Below are positions 47,008-56,832 of a stretch of 64,000 bases of DNA, piece after piece (position 1 is the first letter of the stretch; the number at the start of each line of letters is the position of its first letter). Below the pieces are notes generated by a model. That model made no database searches and was not told the DNA's origin. It saw only the letters and a program-made list of their open reading frames with translations. The DNA is from Alcanivorax borkumensis SK2 (GTDB taxonomy: Bacteria > Pseudomonadota > Gammaproteobacteria > Pseudomonadales > Alcanivoracaceae): the NCBI RefSeq assembly GCF_000009365.1, contig NC_008260.1, forward strand, positions 2,389,001 to 2,453,000. Direction: 5' to 3'. The position numbers and the translations under genes were made by a program.

Positions 47008-48924
47008 ATGAGTGTGAGCTATCAACTGCCCGATGGGGCAAATATGGAGTTTGAGCAGCCGGTCTCCGCCTTGGAAATTGCCGGTCGCATCAGTAAAAAA
47101 CTCGCCAAGCAAGCTTTGGCCGCTAAAGCCAACGGCAACCTGATTGATGTCTATCTGCCCATCGACGACGGCGCCACGGTGGAAATCATCACCCGAGATA
47201 CCGACGAAGCCCTAGAGCTTATTCGTCACGATGCCGCCCATGTTATGGCCCAAGCCGTGCAGGAGCTGTTTCCAGACACCCAGGTGACTATTGGCCCAAC
47301 CATTGCCAACGGCTTCTATTATGACTTCCATCGGGACATACCGTTCACACCGGATGACCTGAAAACCATTGAAAAGCGCATGCTAGAGATTGTGCGCCGC
47401 AATGAGGAAATAAGGCGTGAAATATGGGATCGAGATGAGGCTGTCGCTTTTTTCCTGGAAAAAGGTGAAGAATTTAAGGCCGAAATCATCCGTGACCTGC
47501 CCGCCGATCAAGAAGTGAGCCTCTATCGCCAGGGCGATTTCATCGACCTGTGTCGTGGCCCGCACCTGCCCAGCACCAGCAAACTGGGCGATGGCTTCAA
47601 ACTGACTAAGGTCGCTGGCGCTTACTGGCGTGGCGATGCTGACAAGGCGCAACTACAGCGCATCTACGGCACCGCCTGGCGCGACAAGAAAGAGTTGAAC
47701 GCTTACCTCAAACAGCTTGAAGAAGCGGAAAAACGCGATCACCGTAAACTGGCCAAGGAAATGGGTCTATTCCATATCCAACAAGAAGCGGTAGGCAGCA
47801 TGTTCTGGCACCCTAAGGGCTGGCGCATGCGCAAAAACCTGGAAAATTACATCCGCGGAAAAATGGAAAAAGGAGGCTATGAAGAAGTCTCCACTCCGCA
47901 AATGATGGATCGTATTCTCTGGGAACAATCCGGCCATTGGGACAAATACGGCGAAGACATGTTCACCGTCTGCACCCACGACCACAAAGAAATGGCCGTG
48001 AAGCCGATGAACTGCCCCGGCCACGTACAGATCTTCAAACAGGGGATCACCAGCTACCGAGACTTGCCCATTCGCTTGGGAGAGTTCACCACCCTGTTCC
48101 GTAACGAAGCCCACGGCGCCCTACATGGCCTGATGCGAGCCCGCTCGTTCAGCCAGGACGATGCTCACATCTTCTGTACCGAAGAGCAGGTTAACGAAGA
48201 AACCGCCGGCTTCATCAAGATGCTGCGCGAAGTCTACGCAGATTTTGGATTCGACTCGTTCCGTATCAAATTCTCGGACCGCCCGGATAACCGCGCCGGC
48301 TCCGACGAAACCTGGGACAAAGCCGAAGGCGCACTGCGCTCGGCGGTGGAATCCCTGGGCCTGGAATGCGAGCTTAACCCGGGTGAAGGGGCCTTCTACG
48401 GCCCAAAACTGGAGTTCGTGCTCCGTGACGCCATTGGCCGTGACTGGCAGTGCGGCACCCTGCAGGTGGACTTTGTGCTGCCCGATCGCCTGGATGCCGA
48501 ATACGTGGCCGAGGACGGCTCCCGCCAGCGCCCAGTCATGTTGCACCGTGCTGTTCTGGGCTCTTTGGAACGCTTCCTCGGCATCCTGATCGAGTCCACC
48601 GCCGGTCACCTACCCCTGTGGCTAGCGCCGCGGCCGGTGGCGGTTTGCACCATTACCAACTCCGCCGACGAGTATGCCACCACCGTGCAGCAGAAACTGG
48701 TTGCCGCCGGGATACCGGCAGAGCTGGATATTCGTAACGAGAAGATTGGCTTCAAGGTCCGTGAGCACTCCCGCGCCAAAACCCCGCGTATCTGGGTAAT
48801 TGGCGAGCAGGAAGCACAACACAACCAAGTCGCTATTCGTACCCTTGGCTCCCAAGCCACCGAAACCGTAGATCTGGACGAAGCCGTGGCGGCCTTGGCC
48901 GAAGCAACACGCTTACCGATCTGA
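47008..48924 (+). CDS. thrS: Threonyl-tRNA synthetase, divergent type not linked to infC
   Basis: This is 638 residues from ATG 47008; a TTG nine bases earlier is less likely. The TGS, editing and class II catalytic domains are all present. The zinc ligands Cys (MKPMNCPGH), His (GALHGL) and His (PVMLHRAVLGS) are kept. The catalytic core differs from usual gammaproteobacterial ThrRS: for example FRNEAHGALHGLMRARSFSQDD where H-R-N-E-P-S-G and M-R-V-R-G-F are standard. The usual thrS-infC-rpmI-rplT order is not seen; hisI and cysS follow instead. I infer a second, possibly zinc-limitation-induced copy. Confidence 0.93.
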   Translation: MSVSYQLPDGANMEFEQPVSALEIAGRISKKLAKQALAAKANGNLIDVYLPIDDGATVEIITRDTDEALELIRHDAAHVMAQAVQELFPDTQVTIGPTIANGFYYDFHRDIPFTPDDLKTIEKRMLEIVRRNEEIRREIWDRDEAVAFFLEKGEEFKAEIIRDLPADQEVSLYRQGDFIDLCRGPHLPSTSKLGDGFKLTKVAGAYWRGDADKAQLQRIYGTAWRDKKELNAYLKQLEEAEKRDHRKLAKEMGLFHIQQEAVGSMFWHPKGWRMRKNLENYIRGKMEKGGYEEVSTPQMMDRILWEQSGHWDKYGEDMFTVCTHDHKEMAVKPMNCPGHVQIFKQGITSYRDLPIRLGEFTTLFRNEAHGALHGLMRARSFSQDDAHIFCTEEQVNEETAGFIKMLREVYADFGFDSFRIKFSDRPDNRAGSDETWDKAEGALRSAVESLGLECELNPGEGAFYGPKLEFVLRDAIGRDWQCGTLQVDFVLPDRLDAEYVAEDGSRQRPVMLHRAVLGSLERFLGILIESTAGHLPLWLAPRPVAVCTITNSADEYATTVQQKLVAAGIPAELDIRNEKIGFKVREHSRAKTPRIWVIGEQEAQHNQVAIRTLGSQATETVDLDEAVAALAEATRLPI

Positions 48925-48967
48925 CCCGGCGCCACTGGTAAGAGTACCCCTCAAGGTGCGAACTGTG

Positions 48968-49016
48968 CTCGGGAAAGCTTTCGCAAGCAGGTTCGCCCCT
49001 CAAGAGGGGCGCCTAC
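48968..49016. repeat. REP-like hairpin between thrS and hisI
   Basis: CGCCCCTC and GAGGGGCG form an 8-bp near-perfect palindrome, preceded by a smaller GCTTTCGCAAGC stem. The TAGGCGCCCC/GGGGCGAACC form resembles dispersed palindromes of gammaproteobacteria. It separates thrS from hisI. Confidence 0.5.
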
Positions 49017-49045
49017 ATCCTGAATAGAAACGCCCTGGAGGCGTC

Positions 49046-49474
49046 ATGTTCAAACACAACGAACAACAGCCCGAAGGCTTTCAGATTTCCCTCAAAGAAG
49101 CCCTCGACAACTTGGCGTTCAACGACGCCGGGCTAGTGGCAGCCATTGCTCAGCAGCACGATAGTGGCGAAGTATTGATGATGGCATGGATGAATCGCGA
49201 GGCCATTGAAGAGACTCTGGCCACGGGACGCGTTTGCTATTTTTCCCGCTCGCGAGGGAAGTTATGGCGTAAAGGCGAATCCTCCGGCCAAGTACAAACG
49301 CTGAAAGAACTGCGCATTGATTGCGACGGCGACGCCTTGCTAGTGAAAGTGGACCAGACCGGCTCCGCTTGCCACACCGGCCGCCGCGACTGCTTCTACT
49401 GGAAAGCCGACGCCAACAACGTGACCATCGACAAAGCCCCCATCAAAGACCCCAAAGAGCTGTACGGCAAATGA
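49046..49474 (+). CDS. hisI: Phosphoribosyl-AMP cyclohydrolase
   Basis: This is 142 residues from the ATG at 49046 after [45 protein letters not shown] and the metal segments DCDGDALL and [10 protein letters not shown] are those of HisI; the three zinc Cys are present. The enzyme opens the purine ring of phosphoribosyl-AMP in histidine synthesis. It is away from any other his gene, and its stop overlaps the cysS start by ATGA. That unusual partner supports a zinc-starvation paralogue set rather than a his operon. Confidence 0.94.
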
Positions 49475-50853
49475 CCTTACGATTGCAGAACACCCTCACC
49501 GGCAAAAAGGACGACTTCATTCCGCTGGACCCTAACCGCATCACCCTTTACGTGTGCGGCCCCACGGTTTACAACTTCGTCCACATTGGCAACGCTCGCC
49601 CGGTGGTGGTCTTTGATGTTCTGTACCGGTTACTGCAACGGCTCTACCCGAACGTGGTCTACGCCCGTAACATCACCGACATTGATGACAAGATCATCAA
49701 GGCGGCAGCGGATAACGGCGAAGCGATCAGCACCCTCACCGAACGCTTTACCCAAGCTTTTGCCGACGACATGGCATCATTGAATGCCAAAACCCCAAGC
49801 ATCATTCCCAAGGCTACCGATCACATCCCCGAGATGATCCAGATGATCGCTATCTTGGTAGAAAAAGGGCACGCCTACGAAGCCGATGGCCAAGTGCTGT
49901 TCGCGGTGGAATCCATGCCCGACTACGGCAAGCTCTCCGGTCGCAAACTGGAAGACATGCTTGCTGGCGCTCGGGTGGAAGTGGCGGACTACAAACGCCA
50001 CCCCGGCGATTTCATTCTTTGGAAACCGTCCACCGATGAACAGCCCGGCTGGGACTCCCCTTGGGGACGTGGCCGCCCTGGCTGGCACATCGAGTGTTCC
50101 GCCATGATCCACAAGCACCTGGGTGATGTAATTGATATCCACGGTGGTGGCCAGGATCTAATCTTCCCGCACCACGAAAACGAAATTGCCCAAGGCTGCT
50201 GCGCCCACGGAACCGACTACGTGCGTTACTGGCTGCACAACGGCTACATCAACATCGACGGCGAAAAGATGTCCAAGTCCTTGGGCAACTTCCGTTTGGT
50301 CCGCGACTTGCTCACCCAGTACCACGGCGAAACGCTGCGCTTCGCGTTACTATCGAGCCACTACCGCTCGCCGCTGAATTTCTCTGCCGATGTACTGGAT
50401 AATGCAGAAAAAGGCTTGGATACGCTCTATTACGCCTTGCTCGGTCGCGGTGAAACCGTTGCACCAGAAGCGGGCTATCAACTGCCGGACAACCATCCGG
50501 TACTCGACGCTCTTAAGGACGATCTGAACACCTCCGAAGCGGTCAGCGCCTTGCACGCTATTGCCGGTGAACTGAACAAGGCCGAGCTTGACGACAAGCC
50601 CAAGCTGAAAGCCGAACTACTGGCCGCCGCCGACCTGCTCGGCCTGCTCACCGTAGAGCCCACCGCCTGGTTCCAGAACAAGAACGTGAGCGAAGATGGC
50701 CTCAGCAACGATGCCATCGACGCCCTGGTGGAAGAACGCACCCAAGCCAAGAAAGACAAAAACTTCGCTCGCGCCGATGAAATCCGCCAGCAACTCACCA
50801 AAGCAGGTATTCAACTGGAAGATACCCGCGAAGGCACCCGCTGGAGTCGATGA
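49471..50853 (+). CDS. cysS: Cysteinyl-tRNA synthetase
   Basis: This is 460 residues from ATG 49471, overlapping the hisI stop by four bases. The class I motifs are HIGNARP (HIGH) and KMSKSLGN (KMSKS). The zinc ligands are Cys in YVCGPTVYN, Cys in GWHIECSAM, and His and Glu in the PHHENE segment. It charges tRNA-Cys. Length and domain order are normal. Whether the genome has a second cysS decides if this is the housekeeping gene or a zinc-limitation duplicate. Confidence 0.96.
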
Positions 50854-50915
50854 AAGATAGCGCCAAGCGGCTTGCTCTTAGCCAACGAGAAAAACAGATT
50901 TTTATTATCTGAAAC

Positions 50916-50959
50916 GAAAGAGGCCGCGCCTAGAGCATAGCTTGGGCGCAGCCTCTTTC
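50916..50959. terminator. Bidirectional hairpin terminator
   Basis: GAAAGAGGC, then GCGCC, pairs with GGGCGC, then GCCTCTTTC between convergent cysS and the START-domain gene. It is the most complete member of the recurring AGGCCGC terminator family. Confidence 0.78.
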
Positions 50960-51074
50960 GGTCAAAACTCAATAACGGGCTATCGCATCTATCAACCAGA
51001 AACTCACAGGCAATAAAGCTATATAGCTGGCATAGGCCAAAGGCCGCCCCCGAGACGGCCATTCTTGGCGAAGA

Positions 51075-51800
51075 TCAGTCTTCCAGCATCAGCTCGTCCA
51101 TACCCGGCAGGGCTGGCAAATCTTTTCGGGTGGCATTGGCAAAGCGTGGCTTTTCCAACTGCGCCTTCAAACCTTCCAGAGTTTCCAATGGCGCCTTGGT
51201 GGACACCAAATTAGTCAACCATACCGGTACGCTGCCGCCCAAATCCATGAAGGTTTCGAACTGGACCCGCACCCAACCATTATCCATGGGCGTAATAATG
51301 AACTTGTTATCTAATGCAGGGATACGCACATAACCTTTCTGTTTACCTAGCACACCTTCGGCATTGACACTGTGCAAGGTAATTGAGCCAGTTTCTTCGT
51401 GCTGGATAAGCGTGTTGGCCAGCACCACATCACGGTCCGATACCGGCCAGATGCCGTTAAAGCGCATGTAAATTTCTTCGCGCCCTTCCATTGATAGCCG
51501 CTTGGCGCTCTGACTCTGGAAAATCCACTCAGGTAAAGTATCCACTGCGGTAATGACTGCCAGCACCGAGGTAACGGATGCCTCAACCTCAACAATACCT
51601 TTGAAGGCTTTGACCGGACTGTTGGAAACATCCCGCACATAAGTCGTAACATCACCTCGAACCTCGCCTTCCTGGCTTATTTTCCAGCTTGCCGCCCAAG
51701 CTGGATTCAGCAGCATTAGGAAGGTTAACAACAGCGTCACAAACATCGCTTGCAAAGGCCTTCTCCTTACTTTTCTCTTCAACACAAATAGATTATCCAT
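51075..51800 (-). CDS. START-domain lipid-binding protein, exported
   Basis: This is about 241 residues from ATG 51800; a later start at 51746 is also possible. After a signal peptide or anchor (LLLTFLMLLNPAWAA), the rest is a START/Bet v1-like domain: a helix then VSNSPVKAFKGIVEV, then PEWIFQSQSAKRLS and YMRFNGIWPVSDRDVV. Bacterial START proteins bind hydrophobic ligands such as lipids or sterol-like molecules. Periplasmic lipid transfer is plausible. No partner gene is adjacent. Confidence 0.85.
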   Translation of the reverse strand: MDNLFVLKRKVRRRPLQAMFVTLLLTFLMLLNPAWAASWKISQEGEVRGDVTTYVRDVSNSPVKAFKGIVEVEASVTSVLAVITAVDTLPEWIFQSQSAKRLSMEGREEIYMRFNGIWPVSDRDVVLANTLIQHEETGSITLHSVNAEGVLGKQKGYVRIPALDNKFIITPMDNGWVRVQFETFMDLGGSVPVWLTNLVSTKAPLETLEGLKAQLEKPRFANATRKDLPALPGMDELMLED

Positions 51801-52393
51801 CCACACTGACTTCAGTATCCTGCAAGCGCGCAGGCAAACAAGCGCCGGCAAGAGATTGGCCCCAATTACCAGTACAGCCGATGGCGACCCAAGGCCGGTG
51901 ACTCTGCGCCAAGATGTCCCCTTTCAACTACGGGTAACGCTTCACTGCCTCCAGCTTGGCATTGCAGCAGCACTCACTACTGCCCATGTCAGACATGTTT
52001 CTGCGGGGATCCCGCCATTGTTTAATAGCCCGCACCAACCATTCCCGCACATGAAAGGCTAGGAAAATAAGCACAGGCTTCCTTTTACCTTTAATCTACT
52101 ACTGAACGCTCCTTGCGTACTCAGCCCCCAGACGCGCTCGGAATCTAGACGCCATGTTAAAAGTGTGCCCACCTATCGAAAAAGCGCAACAATGTGTTCG
52201 AGTCAGCCAAGAAAACCTCGATAGCCCGGCCGATCACTTTTCTCATGGGCTTCCCTACCTTGGTACTGAGGTTACGTGCTTTGCCTATATCATCATTATA
52301 GCGCAGCACTTTCTTATCACCCTGCCTGTTAGCGCCATGGAACAGCGCTGGTATATGCGTACCCGATGCCTTTATCATGCTCTTTTACAACTA
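51801..52393. other. 593-base stretch upstream of yidD
   Basis: No gene is supported. The yidD frame stays open back to 52154, but that part has no YidD-like residues. A dyad, GTGCT then CTATA, N7, TATAG then AGCAC, lies at 52276-52309. Confidence 0.5.
52276..52309. promoter_or_regulatory. Dyad upstream of yidD, possible metalloregulator site
   Basis: GTGCT-N4-CTATA-N7-TATAG-N3-AGCAC is a two-level palindrome. The position, about 85-120 bases before yidD, and the AT-rich core would suit a Zur- or Fur-type repressor, but the core does not match the Zur consensus I know. Confidence 0.3.
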
Positions 52394-52708
52394 ATGACAG
52401 GCAGCGCTGTTCCCGTGAAATCGCTTCTGCTTGGCGCCATCTGGCTGTACCAGAAGGTGTTGAGCCCTTGGATAGGCAACCAATGCCGCTTCTACCCCAC
52501 CTGCTCGGAATACGCACGGCAGGCGGTAGAGACCCATGGCAGCCTGCGCGGCAGCGCACTGGCAGCGAAACGGCTGTGCAAGTGCCACCCTTGGCACCCA
52601 GGCGGTTTTGACTATGTGCCTGGCGCCGTGCCTGGCGCCGAGCCTGACCAGGAACAGCATCAGTGCACCCCGCTATGCAACCACCACAGCGAGGATCACT
52701 CACAGTGA
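52394..52708 (+). CDS. yidD: YidD membrane-insertion factor with a Cys/His tail
   Basis: This is about 104 residues from ATG 52394; GTG 52415 is another likely start and both have weak ribosome sites. The YidD core is clear: LLLGAIWLYQKVLSPWIGNQCRFYPTCSEYA and LCKCHPWHPGGFDYVP. YidD helps insert inner-membrane proteins. It is usually next to rpmH-rnpA-yidC, but here it stands alone. After the core comes an unusual tail with CTPLCNHHSEDHS, a likely metal-binding stretch. Its stop overlaps the next start by GTGA. Confidence 0.85.
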   Translation: MTGSAVPVKSLLLGAIWLYQKVLSPWIGNQCRFYPTCSEYARQAVETHGSLRGSALAAKRLCKCHPWHPGGFDYVPGAVPGAEPDQEQHQCTPLCNHHSEDHSQ

Positions 52709-53037
52709 TCGCGGCCATGCTGAGCCCATACCGTCGCGGGCACTCTTTGCCGCTGGTTTTACCGCTGGTTGTCGGGCTGTTTCTTGTCCAATTAATACTG
52801 GCATGGCACGCCCCCGCCCACATTGACGCAGGACAGCACAGCCCCACCACAGACCTGTTAGCCTCCGCCGATTGCCAGGTCTGTACCCATGGCCACGGCA
52901 TGCTGGCTCTGCCCAGCGCCTACAACGTGCTAGATTCCACACACACAGCGGCCGTTCCGCTTGCCCCCGCCACCACCGTGGCAAACCGCTACGAGCGCAA
53001 CCCCTACCCGCCTCGCGGCCCTCCTTTCTCTGTCTGA
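52705..53037 (+). CDS. DUF2946-like membrane protein
   Basis: This is 110 residues from GTG 52705, which overlaps the yidD stop; ATG 52717 is the alternative. One N-terminal membrane helix (LVLPLVVGLFLVQLILAW) is followed by a His-rich exported part with HAPAHIDAGQHS and CQVCTHGHG. The Cys-x-x-Cys-x-His-Gly pattern is typical of DUF2946 proteins, often near metal (copper or zinc) uptake genes. It probably presents a metal site in the periplasm. It leads into the TonB receptor gene. Confidence 0.7.
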   Translation: MIAAMLSPYRRGHSLPLVLPLVVGLFLVQLILAWHAPAHIDAGQHSPTTDLLASADCQVCTHGHGMLALPSAYNVLDSTHTAAVPLAPATTVANRYERNPYPPRGPPFSV

Positions 53038-53218
53038 TTCCCGTTATTAACACCTGATCACGATGGCACACCACCTTGCTTCTCTACTCGAGTGGCATTT
53101 GCTGTGCTTGGCTGCCTTCAGGAAAGAACGTGTTTCCGGCATGAGTCCGGCCAGCCCCTTTAATCCAGCTGCGCCCTTTTACTCATGCCCTGCATGAATG
53201 CTAGAGACAGAGGTAGTT

Positions 53219-55288
53219 ATGACTTTTCGACGCCAGACCCTCTCCGGGTGCGTCGCCGTGGCCCTATTGGCACCCACGGCAGTATTGGCTGAAGCTGAAA
53301 ACAACAGTGCAGGCCTAGAAAAAGCTCACGAGCTAAAACAAGTGGACGTGTCCGCCCTGCCGCTCGGAAGCAGCAGCTCCAGCACACCCTATTCGGTGAT
53401 GGATCAACAAACCCTCACTCAGAAGAACAAGGACACCCTCGGTGAAACCCTGAAAAACCAGCCCGGAGTCCACAGCGACACCTTCGGTGGTGGCGCCAGT
53501 CGACCGGTGATCCGTGGCCAAGGGGGCCCACGCATAGGTATTCTCAGTGACGGCTCCCAGGTGCTGGATGCTTCCAGCATTTCACCAGACCATGCCATCA
53601 CTGTAGACCCAATGCTGGCTCGTCAGATCGAGGTTCTACGCGGCCCATCTACCCTGCTTTATGGCAGCGGCGCCAGCGGTGGCATTGTAAATGTGCTAGA
53701 CAACCGCATTCCCACTCAACGGCCTCTAGAAGAGGTGGAAGGTTTCGTGGCAATCCGAGCCAACAGCGTGGCCGATGAGAACGCCACCGCTGCAGGCATC
53801 ACCGTTTCCGCTACCGACCATTTGGTATTTCGGGTGGAAGGTAGCCGTCGCGATGCGGAGGACTACGAAGTAAACGGCTTCGAAGAGCTCACCGTCCCAG
53901 GCACCTATGCGGAAAGCGACAATGCCAGCATTGGAGCCTCCTGGATTGGCGATCAAGGTTTCTTCGGCATGGCTTACAGCTATCGCCGAGATAACTACGG
54001 GCTGCCCGGTCATAGCCACGAATTTGAAGAGTGCGAGGCCAACGGCACCAGCTTGAGCTGTCCTTCTGGAGGCCATGATCACGACCATGAGGGCGAAATT
54101 GTCCCCTACGTGGATCTGGCCAGCCGTCGAGTGGATGCTCGAGGTGAATACCGCGACCCATTCTCTGGCATTGCCGCCATTCGTTTTCGAGGTAACCACA
54201 CCGATTACCGCCACCACGAAATCGAAGAAGGGGCCATCGGCAGTACTTTCACCAACAAGGGTGGAGACGCCCGGCTGGAAGTGGAGCACAAACCGTTCGG
54301 TAACTGGCGCGGCGTGGTAGGACTTCAGTACACCAACTTCGATTTCAGCTCCCTGGGGCATGAAGCCTTCGTGCCGAAAACCGAAACTGAATCTATCGCC
54401 ATATTCGCGGTAGAGGAATATGTCCTCAATGAACAATGGTCCTTCGAATTGGGGGCGCGCCAGGAGCACCTGACGCAAACACCGGACCAACGCAATGGCC
54501 AGGCTCTTGCCAAAGTCACAGCGGACAATGCGTCTTTCTCCGGCGCAGCCAACTGGGCCTTTGTTCCCGGTTACGAGCTAGTACTGTCCGTAGGCCACTC
54601 TGGCCGAGCACCCAGCGCCCAAGAGTTGTATGCACAGGGGGTCCATCTGGCCACCAACACCTATGAATGCGGCCTGCTCAGCGATTGCGGTGGAGGACAA
54701 CGTGACTTGGACGATGAAGTCAGCCTCAACGCCAACCTGAACCTACGTAAAACCCGTGGGGATTGGTTGTTTGATCTGGGCGTGTTCGAAAACCGTATCA
54801 ACAACTACATCTATGCCCGCACTCTGGATCAGCAGGAAGACTTCCGCCTGATCAAATACAGCCAACGTGACGCCACCTTCACGGGTGCCGAAGCATCCGT
54901 GAGTTACTACGGTATCGACCCGGTTGGCATCACCGTATTTGGGGATATGGTCCGCGCTACTTTCGATGACGGCGGCTACCTGCCTCGCATTCCGGCCAAG
55001 CGACTGGGCACACGCCTCAATAGCTACCTGGGTAACTTCGACGGTGAACTGGAAGTGTATCGCAGCTTCGTTCAGGACCAACTTTCCGGGTTCGAAGAGC
55101 GCACCGCCGCCTACGACATGGTCAACGCCACTCTCAGCTACCGACTACGAGGCAACCAGCGCTATACCTTCTATGTGCGCGGTAACAACCTGCTGGGTGA
55201 AGAAGTGTTCAACCACTCGTCTTTCCTAGCCAGCACCGTGCCGGAGCCGGGCCGCAATATCACCGTAGGCACCCGCATTGAATTTTGA
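53219..55288 (+). CDS. znuD: ZnuD-like TonB-dependent zinc receptor
   Basis: This is 689 residues from ATG 53219, with AGAGG six bases upstream, and a signal peptide ending near AVLAEAE. A plug domain (about 40-165, with RPVIRGQGGPRIGILSDG) is followed by a 22-strand barrel ending in Phe. An extracellular loop holds GHSHEFEECEANG and CPSGGHDHDHEG, the His/Cys-rich loop that captures zinc in ZnuD. It would import zinc or zinc-loaded ligands using TonB energy. The AztD-like gene follows 74 bases later. Confidence 0.9.
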   Translation: MTFRRQTLSGCVAVALLAPTAVLAEAENNSAGLEKAHELKQVDVSALPLGSSSSSTPYSVMDQQTLTQKNKDTLGETLKNQPGVHSDTFGGGASRPVIRGQGGPRIGILSDGSQVLDASSISPDHAITVDPMLARQIEVLRGPSTLLYGSGASGGIVNVLDNRIPTQRPLEEVEGFVAIRANSVADENATAAGITVSATDHLVFRVEGSRRDAEDYEVNGFEELTVPGTYAESDNASIGASWIGDQGFFGMAYSYRRDNYGLPGHSHEFEECEANGTSLSCPSGGHDHDHEGEIVPYVDLASRRVDARGEYRDPFSGIAAIRFRGNHTDYRHHEIEEGAIGSTFTNKGGDARLEVEHKPFGNWRGVVGLQYTNFDFSSLGHEAFVPKTETESIAIFAVEEYVLNEQWSFELGARQEHLTQTPDQRNGQALAKVTADNASFSGAANWAFVPGYELVLSVGHSGRAPSAQELYAQGVHLATNTYECGLLSDCGGGQRDLDDEVSLNANLNLRKTRGDWLFDLGVFENRINNYIYARTLDQQEDFRLIKYSQRDATFTGAEASVSYYGIDPVGITVFGDMVRATFDDGGYLPRIPAKRLGTRLNSYLGNFDGELEVYRSFVQDQLSGFEERTAAYDMVNATLSYRLRGNQRYTFYVRGNNLLGEEVFNHSSFLASTVPEPGRNITVGTRIEF

Positions 55289-55362
55289 GCCGCAACGTTA
55301 AACGGCATCCGTACCGGCGCCTTTACTCCGCCGGACGCAACAATATGAATATGGAGAACCCC

Positions 55363-56670
55363 ATGCAACGCATGATGAAAAACCTGAAACAGAACGCTGC
55401 ACTGCCGCTGTCCCTGCTTGCCGCTCTTACCATGGTCGGCTGTAATGAAACGGGCTCCAGCTCACTGGGTAGCAGTGAAGATGAACACGAGCATGCAGAG
55501 AGTGATCACCCCGGCCGCTTAGTGATTGCCGCTGGTGATGACGGCTCTCAGCTCTACATGTATGACCTTGAGGCCAATGCCTTGCTGCCCGGCACCTTGA
55601 CCCTGGATTATGATGCCAGCGCACTCTACACCAGCCCGGGCAAGCGTTTTGTTCTGGCGATACAGCGTGATAACGACCAGGTACAGGTCATCGATGGCGG
55701 CCTCTATTTGCATGACGACCACGTGGATGAAGTGATTCCCTCCTTCGCAGGAACGCTGACTGGCCCGGCACCAACCCACTTTCGGGTTCATGGTGAACAG
55801 GCCGCTCTGTTCTATGATGGCGATGCAGACAACGCTGTCATGGCCCAGATGGAGCTCCTCACCGATGAATCTTTGGAAACGGCCTCCAGCGAAGCCAGCC
55901 AAACGCTAACCAGCGCTCACCATGGCGTTGCAGAACCCCGTGGCGATGTGTTGCTCACCACCTTCCGCACCGCCGACGACGGCCTCCCGGAAACCGTTGA
56001 CGTCTACCATCAGCACAACGATCACTATCACAAGGAAGACACCATCTCACTAACCTGCCCAGAGCTACATGGCGCAGGCTCAAACGAAGATTATTCTGTG
56101 TTTGGCTGCGACGACGGCATCCTGATCGTCCACCAGAACGGTGAGGAATTCACCGCAGAGCATGTGGATAACGCTACCCTAGGCCTTGCGGCTGGAGAGC
56201 GCATTAGCGGCTTCGACAGCCATCACGAACTGAGCCATTTCATAGGCTATGCCGGTGATCGAGTCTTCGTCATACATCCGGAAGATGGCGATGCTGAAGA
56301 ACTGGATTGGACCGAAGGCGCCACCGTATCGCTAGAAAACCATAGCCTTGATCCCCACGCTGAGCACCTAGTGCTGCTGGATGATGCCGGTGACCTGCGC
56401 ATCTTTGACACAACCGATTGGAGTGAACATGCGCACGTAGAAGATGCCATCGCGCCGGGCAATACTCATATGGTTGTGGCCGGTGAGCCCGCACATGTTT
56501 ATCTTTCCGATAGCGGCAACCAATTTATCCTCGTGGTGCACCTGGAGGAAGGCAGCGTTGAAGAATCACTACCTTTGACCTTCCCGCCTGCGGCTCTTGC
56601 TTGGGCTGGCCTTGATACCGACCATGACGAAGAAGACCATGAGGACGAAGACGATGGTCATGACCATTAA
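55363..56670 (+). CDS. AztD-like zinc-binding lipoprotein
   Basis: This is 435 residues from ATG 55363, eight bases after GGAG, with lipobox TMVGC. The body reads as a repeated beta-propeller (LVIAAGDDGSQLYMYDLE, RFVLAIQRDNDQVQVIDGG, GVAEPRGDVLLTTFR, FDSHHELSHFIGYAGDRVFVIHPEDG). The N-terminus has EDEHEHAESDH and the C-terminus ends DHEDEDDGHDH, both metal-binding. AztD proteins pass zinc to ABC-importer binding proteins in the periplasm. The role is supported by its place right after the ZnuD-like receptor; similarity itself is by family pattern. Confidence 0.78.
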   Translation: MQRMMKNLKQNAALPLSLLAALTMVGCNETGSSSLGSSEDEHEHAESDHPGRLVIAAGDDGSQLYMYDLEANALLPGTLTLDYDASALYTSPGKRFVLAIQRDNDQVQVIDGGLYLHDDHVDEVIPSFAGTLTGPAPTHFRVHGEQAALFYDGDADNAVMAQMELLTDESLETASSEASQTLTSAHHGVAEPRGDVLLTTFRTADDGLPETVDVYHQHNDHYHKEDTISLTCPELHGAGSNEDYSVFGCDDGILIVHQNGEEFTAEHVDNATLGLAAGERISGFDSHHELSHFIGYAGDRVFVIHPEDGDAEELDWTEGATVSLENHSLDPHAEHLVLLDDAGDLRIFDTTDWSEHAHVEDAIAPGNTHMVVAGEPAHVYLSDSGNQFILVVHLEEGSVEESLPLTFPPAALAWAGLDTDHDEEDHEDEDDGHDH

Positions 56671-56832
56671 TCGTCGAAACGGCTAACCGCAGGCTACTTG
56701 CAGGGGATTTTCTTCACCTTTTGCAAGCAGCCCGCCGTTTCCTCCCAAGACAGCGCTGGTCGCCGTCGACCTCACTTTTCACTACAATCAGTCTATTATT
56801 GCGTCGAGACTTAATACCCTGTGGGAGAACCC

